Positions 38,146-50,600 of a stretch of DNA of 64,000 bases are shown piece by piece. The stretch covers positions 1,044,875-1,108,874 of the forward strand of contig VXAI01000091.1 of NCBI GenBank assembly GCA_013399305.1, read 5' to 3'. Under the pieces are notes generated by a model. It was not told the DNA's origin and searched no databases. It worked only from the letters and a program-made list of their open reading frames with translations. The position numbers were made by a program, and so were the translations under genes. The DNA comes from Rostratula benghalensis. Lineage: Eukaryota > Chordata > Aves > Charadriiformes > Rostratulidae. The first letter of the stretch is position 1. Each line of letters opens with the position of its first letter.

Positions 38146-39035
38146 GCATGTGCAAATTTCCTATTGTTAAGATAAGTAACATATATAAACTCTGTATGTG
38201 TAAGACCTTGACACATATACCTTTGTTATAGGATTCTTCTTCAAGAAATTGATTTTTTACCAGAATCTACTCACTCTTATTGATGTTTAATTCATTTATT
38301 AAACATCCCTGTGCATTTCATAAACTCTGCTTGAGAGCACTCATGAACTCCCTCCTGCTTCCTTTGAGCTACACTTTGCAGCCCTCCCCCGAGTTCTGCA
38401 TCACAGTCAATCTCTGAAAATACTGGTCTTCAAATATACTAATCCTCAGAAATGCAGACATAACCCTGTATATTAGCTAATCTAATGTCTTCCTTATTTG
38501 ACTATATTTTTAGAAATAAGGAGGCAGCAGGAGCCGCAACTCCAGTTTTTATAATGTGACTATAGCAGTCCCTTCCTCCATGTTAATGAAGAGAAGCAGA
38601 GGAGAAATGAGCCCAGTTCTGCCATTATGTTGACAATCTAACAAGTTTTGTACAGACTACACACTTTTTTTAGGGCTGCCTGGTTTTGATGAACACCAGT
38701 GGAATCAATCCACTTGTAGAAAAAGAATTAATACCTTCCATTCTTCCCTCAATATCTTACCTTGTAGGCAGTGGATTTATTTATAAAATCAGGATTTCAT
38801 ATTTTTCTCTCTTTATATCTCTCTTTTCTTTTCTTTCTTTCTTTCTTTCTTCCTTTTTAACTTTTTGTTCTGGCCTCTGGAGACTCTAAGAAGCATGGGC
38901 ATTTAAATATCTGAGTATTTGCCTTGGTGTGACAGAAGCTTTCACTGGGACTAGGGAGTGATGAGGCTCTTCCAACCTAGTTCTGCATTTCTCACTTCTG
39001 GAGGTTGGATGGAATGCAATTCCATTGGTCTTTTG
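38146..39035. other. Non-coding stretch after the gap
   Basis: AT-rich sequence with a CT-rich microsatellite at 38818-38858 and no gene-like frame. It does not resemble the expected CR1 tail, so the CR1 must end within the gap. Confidence 0.6.
38818..38858. repeat. Homopyrimidine tract with (CTTT)n
   Basis: 41 uninterrupted pyrimidines centred on five or so CTTT units. Confidence 0.9.
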
Positions 39036-39037
39036 TC

Positions 39038-39135
39038 CTAGAATCAAAGGAATCGTTAGGGTTGGAAGGGACCTTTAAAATCCATGTAGTACAACCCTTC
39101 TACCATGGGCAGGGACATCTTTTAATGTCCTTCTA
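39038..39135 (-). repeat. CR1 LINE 3' end fragment
   Basis: The plus strand shows AGAATCAAAGGAATCG, then GGGTTGGAAGGGACCTTTAAAATCC, then CTACCATGGGCAGGGACATC. This is the reverse complement of the CR1 terminal region. Only about 100 bases are clear, so this is an extreme 5' truncation in minus orientation. Confidence 0.85.
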
Positions 39136-41052
39136 ATGTTTGCACCCTCCTTTTTGAGACCACAGGGCAGCATACTTTTAAATAAAATAACTGCAATCAT
39201 TCTCAGGTAATGTTGTATATTTCCAATTATTCTTTATGTTTAATACTTGGGCACCCTCAGCGAACATACATTCAGTGCTGTAAACCCAGCTAATATCACT
39301 GTTCTAGGTACCACCTTGGCTTGAGCACCTGTGTCTAACTTAAAATTAAAAAGTGTTCCATTTGTTTTCAGGCTGACAGTTCATTCATCTTCTGCTCCTA
39401 CCTTAGCCATTACTGCAATGAGGAACAGCTCTAAGCTAATGGCTCTGTAGTCATCCTCTTTGTCCTTGCTATCTATTCATATTATGCTGGTACCCGCAAC
39501 CTCTGGCAACATGATAAAATCCACTTCACTTTTTATGTCTTCTTCCAAAAATTATCAATTACAGTGGTGAGTGTTGTTTGCTACAGGATGTACATGTTCA
39601 TGTGATACTTTTTGAGGCTACCAGCTTCCTGTTATAGGTCCCTTCACTAGAAATATTTCAAATTCTGTATATCTCATTTTCAAGATCATCATCTGCACTC
39701 CGTAAACAACTCTGGATCATTATTTGCCTTTTCTTCAATATCTCTGAGTTACTTTGTAAGAAATGAACAATTCTTTGTTTCCAGAAATTCCTCTTGTGAT
39801 TTGACCAAGATCATAGCCACAGTCTGACTTTTTTGCAAGGACTCAGCCTCTAGTTGTGTAACAAAGACTGACTTTCTACCACAAATCCATCAAAGTCTTT
39901 TTGGTTGTTCATCTTTTTTGATCCACTCTTTGAAAATGTGTCATTCCTGTTTCAGGTATTGATGGCGTACATTTGTGTTCAGCATTACAATTGGTGGCTT
40001 TTACTGCCTTAAGGCAGTAAATAAAATATTGCTTGCCATAACTAAAGGCACTTACTGTTTGCTAATTCTTTTGACTAACATATGTTTCTTGCAGATAAAG
40101 GTGCACTCCAGCTGTATTTCAACTCCCTTTTTCATGTACTTTCTTATAGTGTCTTTCATTACCAGTGTCACATATTGGTCACAATAACTCCTAGCCAATA
40201 AGTCTAACAAAGGGCTGCTCCACTCAATGTCATTATGTCTGATAATTTGATCCTATGAAAGATTTTTGGCTCCAGACCCCCATAGAAGCATAGCTTTCTG
40301 CACAGTCTTAATCTGAACCAACATGTGTATTACAATTTGTGGTAATCATACTGTGGGACACTTCTTAGCCATTACGCTGAATGCAGAATGGTCCTATCTA
40401 AACATCCTGACCTGCATCTCTTAATTTCCTAATTTAAGAAAGAAGAGTATTGAGAGAAACCACCGTAGTCATATGTTTAAGTTTTAAGTAGGTTAAAATT
40501 ACAATGAAACAGTGAAAGCATGAAATTAAAAGGAGGAGGTATAAGGAAAATAGTGTCCAAAATTATTAGGAAAGGTATGGAAAATAAAATAGTCCACTGT
40601 ATTTCACTGCCATGTACTCATATCTTATTTACCAACTTCAGTATGCATGACAATAAAACTAGAAAGGTAGAGCAAATGGTAATGAGCATGATGCTGAGTA
40701 TGGAGCAGTTTCTCTCACTTGAGAAAGAAATCAGTGGCAAATATAGTAATAGCAAATTATGCATGGCAGGGGAATAAGAAAGGAAACAAATAATTTAAAA
40801 TTTCTCCCAGCACTTTGGTTACAGAACAATTTGGGAGGGGGCAGTAGATATAAAACCAACAAAAGAAGACGCATTTTCCAAGCAAGATAAAATTTCAAGG
40901 AGCCACTGCAACTCAGTTATTAAGAGCTGAAAGTGTAAGTAAGCTCACAAGAAGATTTGACATATTCACAGAAGACAGGTCAATTAACATCTGTCTATTA
41001 AGTATAATTATCTGGGTGCAACCTTTTGCTAGGAATGCTCTTCATTAACACT
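39136..41052. other. Non-coding stretch with a perfect palindrome
   Basis: No gene-like frame or repeat family recognised. The notable item is the perfect 22-bp palindrome at 40000-40021. Confidence 0.6.
40000..40021. repeat. Perfect 22-bp palindrome
   Basis: The central 20 bases are TTACTGCCTTAAGGCAGTAA, with one further T/A pair outside. It can pair with itself without any loop beyond the centre. A perfect palindrome of this length is expected only about once per several windows this size. It could be a dimeric transcription-factor site or a chance event. Confidence 0.9.
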
Positions 41053-41710
41053 TAGAATCATAGAATCATATCATAGAAAGGTTTGGTTTGGAAAGGACCT
41101 TAAAGATCATCAAGTTCCAAGTCCCCTGCCATGGGCAGGTTGCTAAAAGCCCCATCCAGCCTAGTCTCGAACACTTACAGGGATGGGGCAACCACAGCTT
41201 CTCTGGGCAACCTGTTCCAGTGTCTCACTATCCTCATACTGAAGAATTTCTTCTTAATATCTAATCTAAATTTCCCCTCTTTCAGTTTAAAACTGTTACC
41301 CCTCATATTGTCACTACACTCCCCGAAAGAGTCCCTCCCCATCTCTCCTGTAGGCCCCCTTAAGGTACTGGAAGACCACTATAAGGTCTCTCTGGAGCCT
41401 TCTTTTCTCCAGGCTGAACAGACCCAAGTGTTTCATTGTTTCCTCATAGGAGAGATGCTCCATCTTTCTGATCAAATTTGTGGCCCTCGACTGGACTAAT
41501 TCCAAAAGTTCCATGTCCTTCCTGTGCTGAGGACTCCAGGGCTGGACACATTGCTTCAGGTGGGGTCTCATGAGAGCAGAGTAGAGGGGCAGAATCACTT
41601 CCCTCAACCTGCTGGCCACACTTCTGATGCAGCCCAGGATGCAGTTGGCTTTCTGGGCTGCCAGCACACATTGCCAACTCATGTTGAGCTTTTCATCCAC
41701 CTTGGGAAAA
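41053..41710 (-). mobile_element. CR1 LINE, 5'-truncated, minus strand
   Basis: About 660 bases of CR1 3' sequence in reverse orientation. The end at 41053-41075 carries AGAATCATAGAATCAT and then GGTTTGGAAAGGACC. The 3' untranslated part runs to about 41313. ORF2 then stays open on the minus strand for 128 codons (41314-41700) with [38 protein letters not shown] and [16 protein letters not shown], all standard CR1 C-terminal signatures. The element stops abruptly at about 41710. It is one of the better-preserved copies in the window and belongs to a different 3' subfamily from the one at 22132. Confidence 0.94.
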
Positions 41711-44700
41711 GGTATCAGAAGAACTGTCTCTGTACACTGAACTATCCTATTGCCAAAATAATTTTTTCTAAAGATCAGTGGTGTTCATGATCAAAGAGAT
41801 ACTTGGTCTGAATGCAGACCAAGGGGCTGAGCACCTTCCTGAGCTCCTTCACATGCTTGCAGATCAGCATTACATCACTGTTGTGAGAGATAGGGTACCA
41901 TCATAGGCTTTTCAATTACAGGAAAACTCCACCACCTGAATAAATTGATGCCTGAAACTACAATTGACCATTTATACAGTATCATTAATCCAGCAAAGCC
42001 ACAAATACAGATGAAAAATGAAAACCACAAGATATTTTATATAGAAAACCCCTTTGCCAGTTCTTCCATGGATAAATGTACATTATTTAATAAACTTGCA
42101 GCAGTAAACAGGCAAGGGTTTAATTTAGAAGATTATTTACAGTGTATTATATCTGAAGGAAGGATTCTAATATTATGCTTTGATATAAATACTCTTTCAA
42201 ATTCCAAAAGTAATGTATATAGAATGTAGCATATAATCAACATTTAATTGGGATAAATATATTCAGGATTAATTATTATGACAGCTTTGTTTTAATGCAT
42301 ACTTATCATAAGTAATAAAGGAAATGGTTGTCTAATTTTCACATTGTTATTATCTTTTGCTTTTCCCAGTAATAGGCTCAATGTAGCATAAACAGACAAT
42401 TTCTTTTTCCAAATTTTGAAATTACAAGTGGGAGCTTTTTCTTACCTACTCAGTTACATATTGCAGAAATGTCAGAGAATTTACTGCTGCGTTAAAGGAA
42501 GTTACATAAGCTTAACTTTGTAATTATATAGTCAATACCAGTAACTGAGGGGTTTTTTTATTATTTTGTGTATGATATACACAACTGATTATCCTCTGAG
42601 TAAGCTCAAGTCTAGCTGAGTGTTCAGTCCCTGCATGAACATATAAACACAGTATATGCATACAAGACACTTTTGGGCTCCTGTATATACAGGAAAAATG
42701 TCTTGGCTCCAAGCCTTTGCTGAGCACATATTCTATATGTATATACCCCAATCTATACAGTGGTTAATTAAAGGAATCAGGGCTTCATCTTAACATAATG
42801 AAGAACCTGTTTTGTTGATTTTGCTTCTTTTTAAGCTACCTTTCGGAGGAAATGTGAAAATGACAATGACTTCTCTCAGGTTTAATGTGTCAGAATAATT
42901 GCAGGCTAAAGTAGACTTTGCTCTATAACTTCAGCATTTATATTAGTACTGCTCTCAACACACCCCTGAGCAAGGGATAGGGACACAAATCTTATTACAA
43001 GAGCAATAAGCAACTGATCTGCAGGTGTAATCTGCTAGAAAGGATATATTACTACTTTAGGCCAATATGCAGTTTGCTATGGTTGCTTTGAAAACATTCC
43101 AGATAATACTGAGAAGAATTTGTTCAACCTCACCTTGCTGTTAAGCTGAAAATACAGCAATCATTTCTATGCATCCTGCTCTTTAAGCAAAATTCCTCAT
43201 CAAACAGTAGGCCCTAAAGAAATTTCCATCTTGTTTTAATATTTTTATTATATCAACATCCCTTTTGGAACTGAGTGATACTGAAAATCTGTAGACCTTT
43301 AATTTCAAAATAGACTTCACCACAGAGACAGCTGGATTTAGTTTAACACCAGCTCTTAAATGTTTCAATTACACTTACTTCTTCTGAGCTCTGACTCTCA
43401 AGCATATGGTGATGTCCGGCAGCACCTTATTTCCAAAACCCCTAATTCAGCAAACACAGCTCCTGTTTGTCTCCTTTTCATGTTTCCCTTTCTCAGCACC
43501 ATGCTCTCCTTGCAATTTCAGGCTCAGGCAGCTGTCAGAAACAACACCCTATCAGGCAGTTCTTTGTAAACATGGTGATTGTGACTCATGTGACTTAATT
43601 TTTAATGTGAGTAGGACATGGGCATAAACTGGCAATAATACAGCCTTTCAAAAGTGACTTTGGAAGTTAATAGATAATTCTTCACATCTACATTATGATT
43701 TTTTTACCAGAAAATGAACTATTTGACCAGAAAGTGGAAAGCAATGGGTGTGGCTCTTGACAAATGGTATACTAACCTAAAGTTAGTACACTTCCCTTAA
43801 GAATATCAGAAAATGTAATGTTTGCTTATTGAGCATGTTGGATTCATTAAAGCTGCTTCTATTTTTAAGCTCTAAAGTACGAAAACATCTACCATTGAGT
43901 AGCTTCAGTCCGAAGGATTCTGAAAAACGGAGAAAGCGCTGGACTTGTGGAAAGAATGAAAGAAATGCTGGGAGTGGGTAAAAAGCATGCTAACATGTTC
44001 CAGTTCCAACCCCGATGGAAAGCAAAGATCTCTCTAACCTGTCTTTATTTTTTTTCTCAGAGGTGGAGGAAAGGAAAATTGAAAAACAGCTGAAAAAAGA
44101 CGTCTAAAATACAGGATACTCCATACCCTTGAGATACTCAGAAAAGACTTTCAGTTATCCTAAGATACTGTATAACTAAGAAAAGGCAGTGGCCTTTTAC
44201 CATGCTGAGTGGTCAGTTCTCTCCCTATCTCTCCTCATGAATTATTCTTACTGTAATCACATTCCTCTCTATTATTTTTTTTTTCCAAATTACTTGGAGA
44301 GCAAGGGTGCTTCTCTGTATAAACAGGAGTGGTAGAAGCTTGAGCTGCTTCTGGAAAGAAATAGCAAGGGGGAAGGAAAGCTTTCCTGAAATTCTGCTTC
44401 TTACCCAAATAATGAGCAGCTCATTGCTACTCTGTGCTGCTCCTCTTGGGGTACATCAAATATCTCATAGAAAACTGAGTGCAGGAACAAGCTATCATAT
44501 GGTCAAAACAAGGACGCTGGCTGCTACCAAGAAACAGCCCTGGTGTTCTAGAAAATCCCACCCCTAGCCTATGTCACGTTCCTGCTGTCATGCAAGTCTT
44601 TTGTGTCAAGAACCCTGTACCAGACTGAACACTTGGAAAAATAGTACCTAAACTCTGCATGGCATTTTTTTTTAATTTAATTTGATTAGTTAGCTAACTG

Positions 44701-44930
44701 CAAAATCACATTAGGTCCCACAGCCTGCCTTTTGCTCCATTTGTATGATGCTGCTTTTTAATATACCTACAACTATCCAAAACGTTTTCTTATATAGTAT
44801 ATCTTTTGAGAAGTGGTGCCCTTATTGATTCACCTGCTGTCTGACTAAAGTCTGAATAAAGAATATTCTCAGACACAGTAATATGCAGCACAAGATGGCA
44901 CATAAGTCAGCTGTTACACTTACTCTTTAC
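41711..44930. other. Non-coding stretch, nothing recognised
   Basis: AT-rich sequence with short frames only. It lies directly downstream, on the minus strand, of the candidate terminal exon at 44931-45068 and would include its 3' untranslated region if that exon is real. An ATTAAA on the minus strand at 44757-44762 could serve as a polyadenylation signal. Confidence 0.5.
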
Positions 44931-45068
44931 TCAATTAGCAGACTGGCATGTTTGCTTTTCTTCTAGCTTTACAAAGAGGAAAGCTACCATGAAGAGGATG
45001 ATTGCATATGCCATATGCAAAATGTTGTCTACAGAATCCATGCTGAAAAGATGCAGTCCTTGTCTCTG
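44931..45068 (-). CDS. Candidate terminal exon or small membrane-peptide ORF, unrecognised
   Basis: On the minus strand a T-rich tract ending in TTTTCTGTTTCAG is followed by 45 codons in phase 0 and a TGA stop. The predicted peptide begins QRQGLHLFSM, has one hydrophobic segment at about residues 16-33 (ILHMAYAIILFMVAFLFV), and ends in a short polar tail with KLEEKQ. The sense codons before the acceptor translate T-rich intron-like sequence, which supports the exon edge. An internal ATG at codon 10, in a reasonable AGCATGG context, would alternatively give a 36-residue tail-anchored micropeptide. An ATTAAA lies about 170 bases beyond the stop. I do not recognise the protein and found no upstream partner exon, so a chance frame remains possible. 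Confidence 0.3.
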   Translation of the reverse strand, partial: QRQGLHLFSMDSVDNILHMAYAIILFMVAFLFVKLEEKQTCQSAN

Positions 45069-47620
45069 CTGAAACAGAAAAATAAAAATAAATATCTTTA
45101 TCTCATCCCCTCCAAACCAAAAGTAATACAAAAGAGGAAAAGAAAATACAAATAAAAAATAAATCCAGCTCAATAATCAGTCACCATACCTGCAGCAGTA
45201 AACTAGAGAGACGGCGGGAAGTAATGTGCAGTAAGAACTTCAGAAAGCTTAAGAAATATAAAATTGTTTGCCAAAACACACATTCTATGAAAGGAGAAAG
45301 TCCACAAAAATACAGATAACCTGAGAAGAACAGACAAGAGCTAAGTTAGTGTAAAAATCTTGGAAGTCAGTGAAACCCAAGTCCCTGATAATAAAGAGGG
45401 CAGCAATGACCATCTAGTTAAGAAATGTAGTAATGGGAAGATTTCAGGATGGCAGGCAGGAATCTGAGTTTATAATACCACAGGTTCAAGGCACAATTAT
45501 AGATGGATCATTATATATAAAGTGCACTCCATATCAGAGTATACTTTTCATGTAAAAGGAATGAATGTGTTTTCTGGTAACAGAAGGATGTAGAAACCAT
45601 TTTTCTTTAGACAGGGAAAGTCACATAAGCTGTGTAAATATAAAAAAGGCCCTCTAGAAATTATCTCAGACTAAAATGGCTAAATCACCAGTACTTCCCT
45701 GCCCTAATGTTTGGAAAGTTTCTGGATAACACTCTAAACCCAAGATATGTTTCAGGGTCTGGGCATCTGCTGGGCATGTGTCTCCTGGTGGGAAGCAGAG
45801 GCAGCTGCTGCTGCTGCTGTCCTCACAAAACTTTTAAACATCAACGTCTTTCAACACAAACCCGAATGCTCTCATGCTAAGTTATGATAGAACAAGTCCC
45901 AAAGCCAACTGGAACAAAAACATCCTAATGGCAGCTAGGAAGCCAGGCAAGCTGAGATACGATCAGTCCTTGTTGAAAACTCAGTTTGAAAGCCCTAGTG
46001 CTAACAATGTCATAGAAAAATATTTTCAAACCTAGCTAATGTCTCTTCTATCTGGTGATCACTTATGACAAATAAAATTGGACTGCAAAAATGGTTACAT
46101 GACAGCATCTGAACTCTCTTTCGTGCAGGCTGTAAGTCTCAGTATGCAGCTCAGAAAAGCAACGGCTTTTTTTGCTTTAGGACAATATGAATAGTAAGAG
46201 CATCAGGTGCTTGCAGGTCTTTCTAGAACTCAGGTTACTGTACTCATTTATTAATTTTTGTATTTTAACAAGTAGTGATGTTTAGCAAAGGAACTCAGTA
46301 CATTTCATTTTGTTAGGTGCTATAGAAATGCATGAGACACAGAAGCATTACAGTCTGAAGGAATATTCATGTACATAAGGTACAAAACTTCACACAAATT
46401 TCTGCTTGAAATCAAAAAAATCAGGGGAAAACAATACAACATGATATCTGGATAGCACACATTTCTAGCAGATCTTGATCTGATGGAATGAAGTCATGGA
46501 GAACTCCTTTCCCTTGCTTGAATGCAACACAAGCTACAGGCGAGTCTGAGAGGCAGGGAAAGGCTAAGGTCAAGAACTGAGAGATGGGAATAACAAGGGA
46601 AAAAGTGATAAAATCCAGCTGTTAGAGAACGAGAGTGTGGATAGTCTAAGGGATCATAATCTCAGAATTATTTTCCTTGCTAAATAAGTATCAGCTGCAG
46701 TTCAAAATTTGGCAAATACATATACTGAAACAAAGAAGTAGTCAGGGAAACAAGATGATGCTGGATGCTACAGCAAGAATTAACTAGGCACAACAGGATG
46801 AAATTAAACTGATAAATGAAAGAAGGTTGTGAAGGTGCAGAAGCTGTGTAAATCTGTTGCTTTGGACACTTAAAATAGGACCATGTGATGTCTCATGCTC
46901 CCTGCTGGGAGGGATAAGAACATGGAATAAGTGACCTAGTAAATCTTTTCTCTGTGCAGCTCTGACATAGTTTTTAGGTGATTGTCCTGTATCAGTTTGA
47001 CAGTACTCCATCTGACATGTTGCTTTGGGAGTTTGTGAAATACCATACACTCTTTGCCCAGAGCAGTTGACAAATAATAAAGAAAGACTTTCTGTGCAAA
47101 TGACAACAGTATTAAAACAAAACCAGCCTTGTTATACAGTGTCCAGAAAACTAGTTACAGGAACCACCGTATTCATTAACAAGGTAGGAAGATTTTTCTA
47201 AACAAAAATTTCTATAAATCTTCTCTATCCATTCAATGTCTTCAGCATTTGCAAAAGAAATATCCCTTATACACTCCATTAATTTTCACAGCAGAAAAAG
47301 CCTGTGAGATTGCACATGGGTATCTAGAGGTGCTATTTTTCACCTATTACTTGTCATTCTTTTCATACACTCACAAAATACTCAGGAGATTGTGATTTAA
47401 TTTGTGTCTACAGAAATGCCACCTTGAGTTCACTGCAAAGGCATGTTGTATAGGTTGCATTCTCCTGCTTAAACAAAACCTAACCATTATGCTCTCCTAA
47501 CAGCAATTGGGTTTCAGTAAGGGACTTGAACAAAATAATGATGATGGACTTGCTTGGTTATCATATGAATAGCTCGCCTTAAAAAAAATAACAAGACAGA
47601 TCTTTGGCCCACATTCCATA
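45069..47620. other. Non-coding stretch, nothing recognised
   Basis: Contains a (CTG)5 run at 45805-45819. Any upstream exon of the 44931 candidate would lie from here toward higher coordinates, but none could be identified by eye. Confidence 0.55.
45805..45819. repeat. (CTG)5 trinucleotide run
   Basis: Five perfect CTG units in a locally GC-richer setting. Short, with no coding context. Confidence 0.85.
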
Positions 47621-47624
47621 CACT

Positions 47625-47690
47625 TGACGAACAGACTCCTGTTGACTTCACTGGGTTTTGGATCATACCCACTGCCATCAAGATGAAAAA
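47625..47690 (-). repeat. Ancient sauropsid palindromic repeat relic
   Basis: CTCCTGTTGACTTCACTGGG followed by TTTTGGATCATACC matches the arm of a repeat scattered through bird and reptile genomes, whose core reads CCCATTGACTTCAATGGG then CTTTGGATCAGGCCC. The opposite arm is degraded. A 67-codon minus-strand frame at 47497-47700 is merely this repeat translated. Confidence 0.5.
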
Positions 47691-47694
47691 TTGC

Positions 47695-50600
47695 AGGCAC
47701 TTAAAGTAAAGGTTCTGGGTGGATTGAAAGAGTAGATTTATTATCCCTCTAAGGGCATATCTGGAGGAAATTAGTATGCACTATATCGCAGTACACAAGG
47801 AACCTCACATTTGAATTCAGAATCTGGTAAGTTGGTAAAAATATAATTTAATAGAAACCTTCATAGTTCTTATTAGCTCTGGTTAGTTCTGAAATCAACT
47901 ACTTTCTAAAGTGAATTTGAACTTTATATTTACATAAACAACTGAATGAGGTGTTATTCACAAATAAGCTTCCAGACAGATAGAGAATAAATGATAATAG
48001 GAGTGAAAGCAAGAACCATTAAAAGCTGATGGTCATCAGCAAGATATTTTTAATATCAGTCTTCTGCTGGATGTACATTTTGGTTGATTTGCAAAATGTT
48101 GTCAAAAGAGAATTTAGCTATCAGGTGATTCTTCCTAGCACTGTGAAGTACAATGCATGGAATGGTTTATCAAATTAAACATTTGCAGAAAAAGAGGCTG
48201 AAGCTGGGACATCCCATGCCAGCGTATTCAACATAGGCAGTTGAGGTGGAAGATGAATGTGCAAGCATGAAATGCTGGTGGTCTGCAGAACAAGGAATTA
48301 TCCATGCTGCAAATAGGCCACCTTATGAAAGTGAAGGTGTATTATAAATATGACTTTCTTTTTAACATACAGAAGAAGACACTGCCCATAGAAAAATGGG
48401 GGAAATAAGAGCTAGTTTCTGTCAAGCCTGTCACAGAAGAGAGTTGAATGCATGAGTATATTTTCATACTTCAAGCCACCAAAGGAAGCAGCAGAGTAAA
48501 AGTAAAAGCAGTTTCTACAGTCAATGGTGCAAACATATGTTACAGACACCACTATGTAGAAAAAAAATCCCAGTCTTCAAAAACACATATTTGCCAAAGT
48601 AACTATACTTAGTAGCTGAACTGGCACAGAGCTACTTCACTTGTTTTGTGGAATAGACCAATATTCCTTTTCTTTCTGTAAGAAATATTTTTTCGAGTAG
48701 GATTACAACATCCAGTGTGTGAATCTCCATGTCCAGATCCGTGGAGGTGGTAGCATTGATTGGATTCATCCTCAGACTCCAGAGGCACAGGTTTTGACAG
48801 GTTCTGGAACAGCTTTTGGGGAAGAGTGGGAGCACTGCAGTTTATGCCAAAAGTTTTTCCTTTACTTCTGCAAAAACATGTCATAGGTGTAACCCTGGTC
48901 CTTAGAAAAATTCAGGGAATGAAGCTACTGATGCAAAGCTAAAAGCAGACGATGTTATAAGATGTTAGCACAATGCTAGTATTTCTACCCAACACATGGG
49001 ACAGGCTGGCTGCAACTGAATAGCCTGCCTCAAAGACTTGCTACCAGTCCATTGGGAGCAGAGCTATGTAAATATCTGAATTCTCTGTTTATCAGCTAAG
49101 GAACAACAAGAAATTGCATTAGGTCGAACTGAATTTTTGAGGTTCTTTGGCTCCTCTGTGTTTTGTTTCTTTTACACTCTTTTTTTTTTCCTAACTGTTT
49201 GTCAGTCTTAAAATGAAATTTTGTAGGTTATTTGGTTATTTTTCAACTTTTCCAGCTCCCCTTTACCGTCTCCTTTTTTTTCTTTTTTTTCTTTTTTTTT
49301 TTTTTTTCTGAAATTATGGCTTGATATGCCACAAATCATTTCATTATCCTCCAAATTGCATTTTTGATGAACTGACTAGTCAAAAGCATTGCTCAATTCT
49401 ACCCAGTGGGAATAATTAGTCCCCAGGCTTCCCAGAAAGGATGCTGTTTCACACTCGCATCTTGGAGGAGTCAATAAATGACACCATTCTCCCAGTGCTG
49501 AGAGGTCTGCTGGGTTTTGAAAAATACAGCTAGGAAGATTTTATACTCTATGGAAAACCACACCAGGAATAATTTATTGAAAAGTTTGGTAGACAATTAC
49601 ATACTTTACATGTATGAAAAATTTTCACATAGTTTTCATTGTTGTGTGAGAATAATGATCATTAACCACTTAAACAAATGATTTCTCCATTTGTCAGATA
49701 TAGCCATAGTATGTAAATATGCAAAGTAGGCATCTAATTTTACACTTTTACCAAGAAAGATATAAATACAATTTTTTGTGGTTTATTCTTTGCTTCCTGC
49801 TGTTCTGGTTTGAATGTAAGGATGTTCATTATTTCTGTGGCTTAGGTCTATTTGATAACACAGAATATTATTTCCTCTAAAAATGCAACACTGTTCTTAT
49901 TTCACCACCAAGCAAGGAAATTCAATTAGTTGTTCATTCACATGCCACAGGTCTGTACTCAGTCTGGCCATTTCTCAGACCAAAATTTTTTCTCATTCTC
50001 ATACTTTGTTTCTCCTATGAATGCACTCTGTTACATACCTTAAAATCAAACTTTCTAACCCAAATATTTTGGGCATCATATTGTGTAGCTTGGTATTTTG
50101 TAAGTCTTTATAACATATTCCACTAGCTAATAAGTGAAGATGTAAGCAGAAATGGACATTAGAAGTCAAGCCTCTGCACCTCACACCTCTATTTCTTACT
50201 ATAAGAGGCACTGCCCTTTGTAATAGCACTTCACTACCATCACTGCAAAGCAAAGAAATTTAGAGCTGGCCAGATGGTTTTCAATCCCTATGTTTGCAAA
50301 AACCAATATTTATATAAGAAGACATTACAGGAGAGTCTTACAGAGAGAGCAGCTGTAAATTATTCAGGCACTCATCTGGAGGAGACATCTCCATTCTTAG
50401 CACATGTTTATAATTGAAACACTGTCCAGCTTTTCCAAACCTCCACCGAGTGACTCACAAGGACAGTGTTTCTTGCCCAGTGCATGCCACACCATCCCAC
50501 AGCTGATGTTCTTTCATATACAGTCATTCTCAACCACCCAGCATTTTGAAATCAGCTCTCCTTGTTTTGTTTAAGCCTTCAAAGCCCCCTTGCTCTGCTG

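Noticed and set aside
37407..38231. 274-codon plus ORF, and minus ORFs of 203 and 181 codons, across the N block
   Set aside because: They are artefacts of translating 500 undetermined bases; only the first part is CR1.
41131..41499. 122-codon plus ORF
   Set aside because: Antisense shadow of the CR1 3' part.
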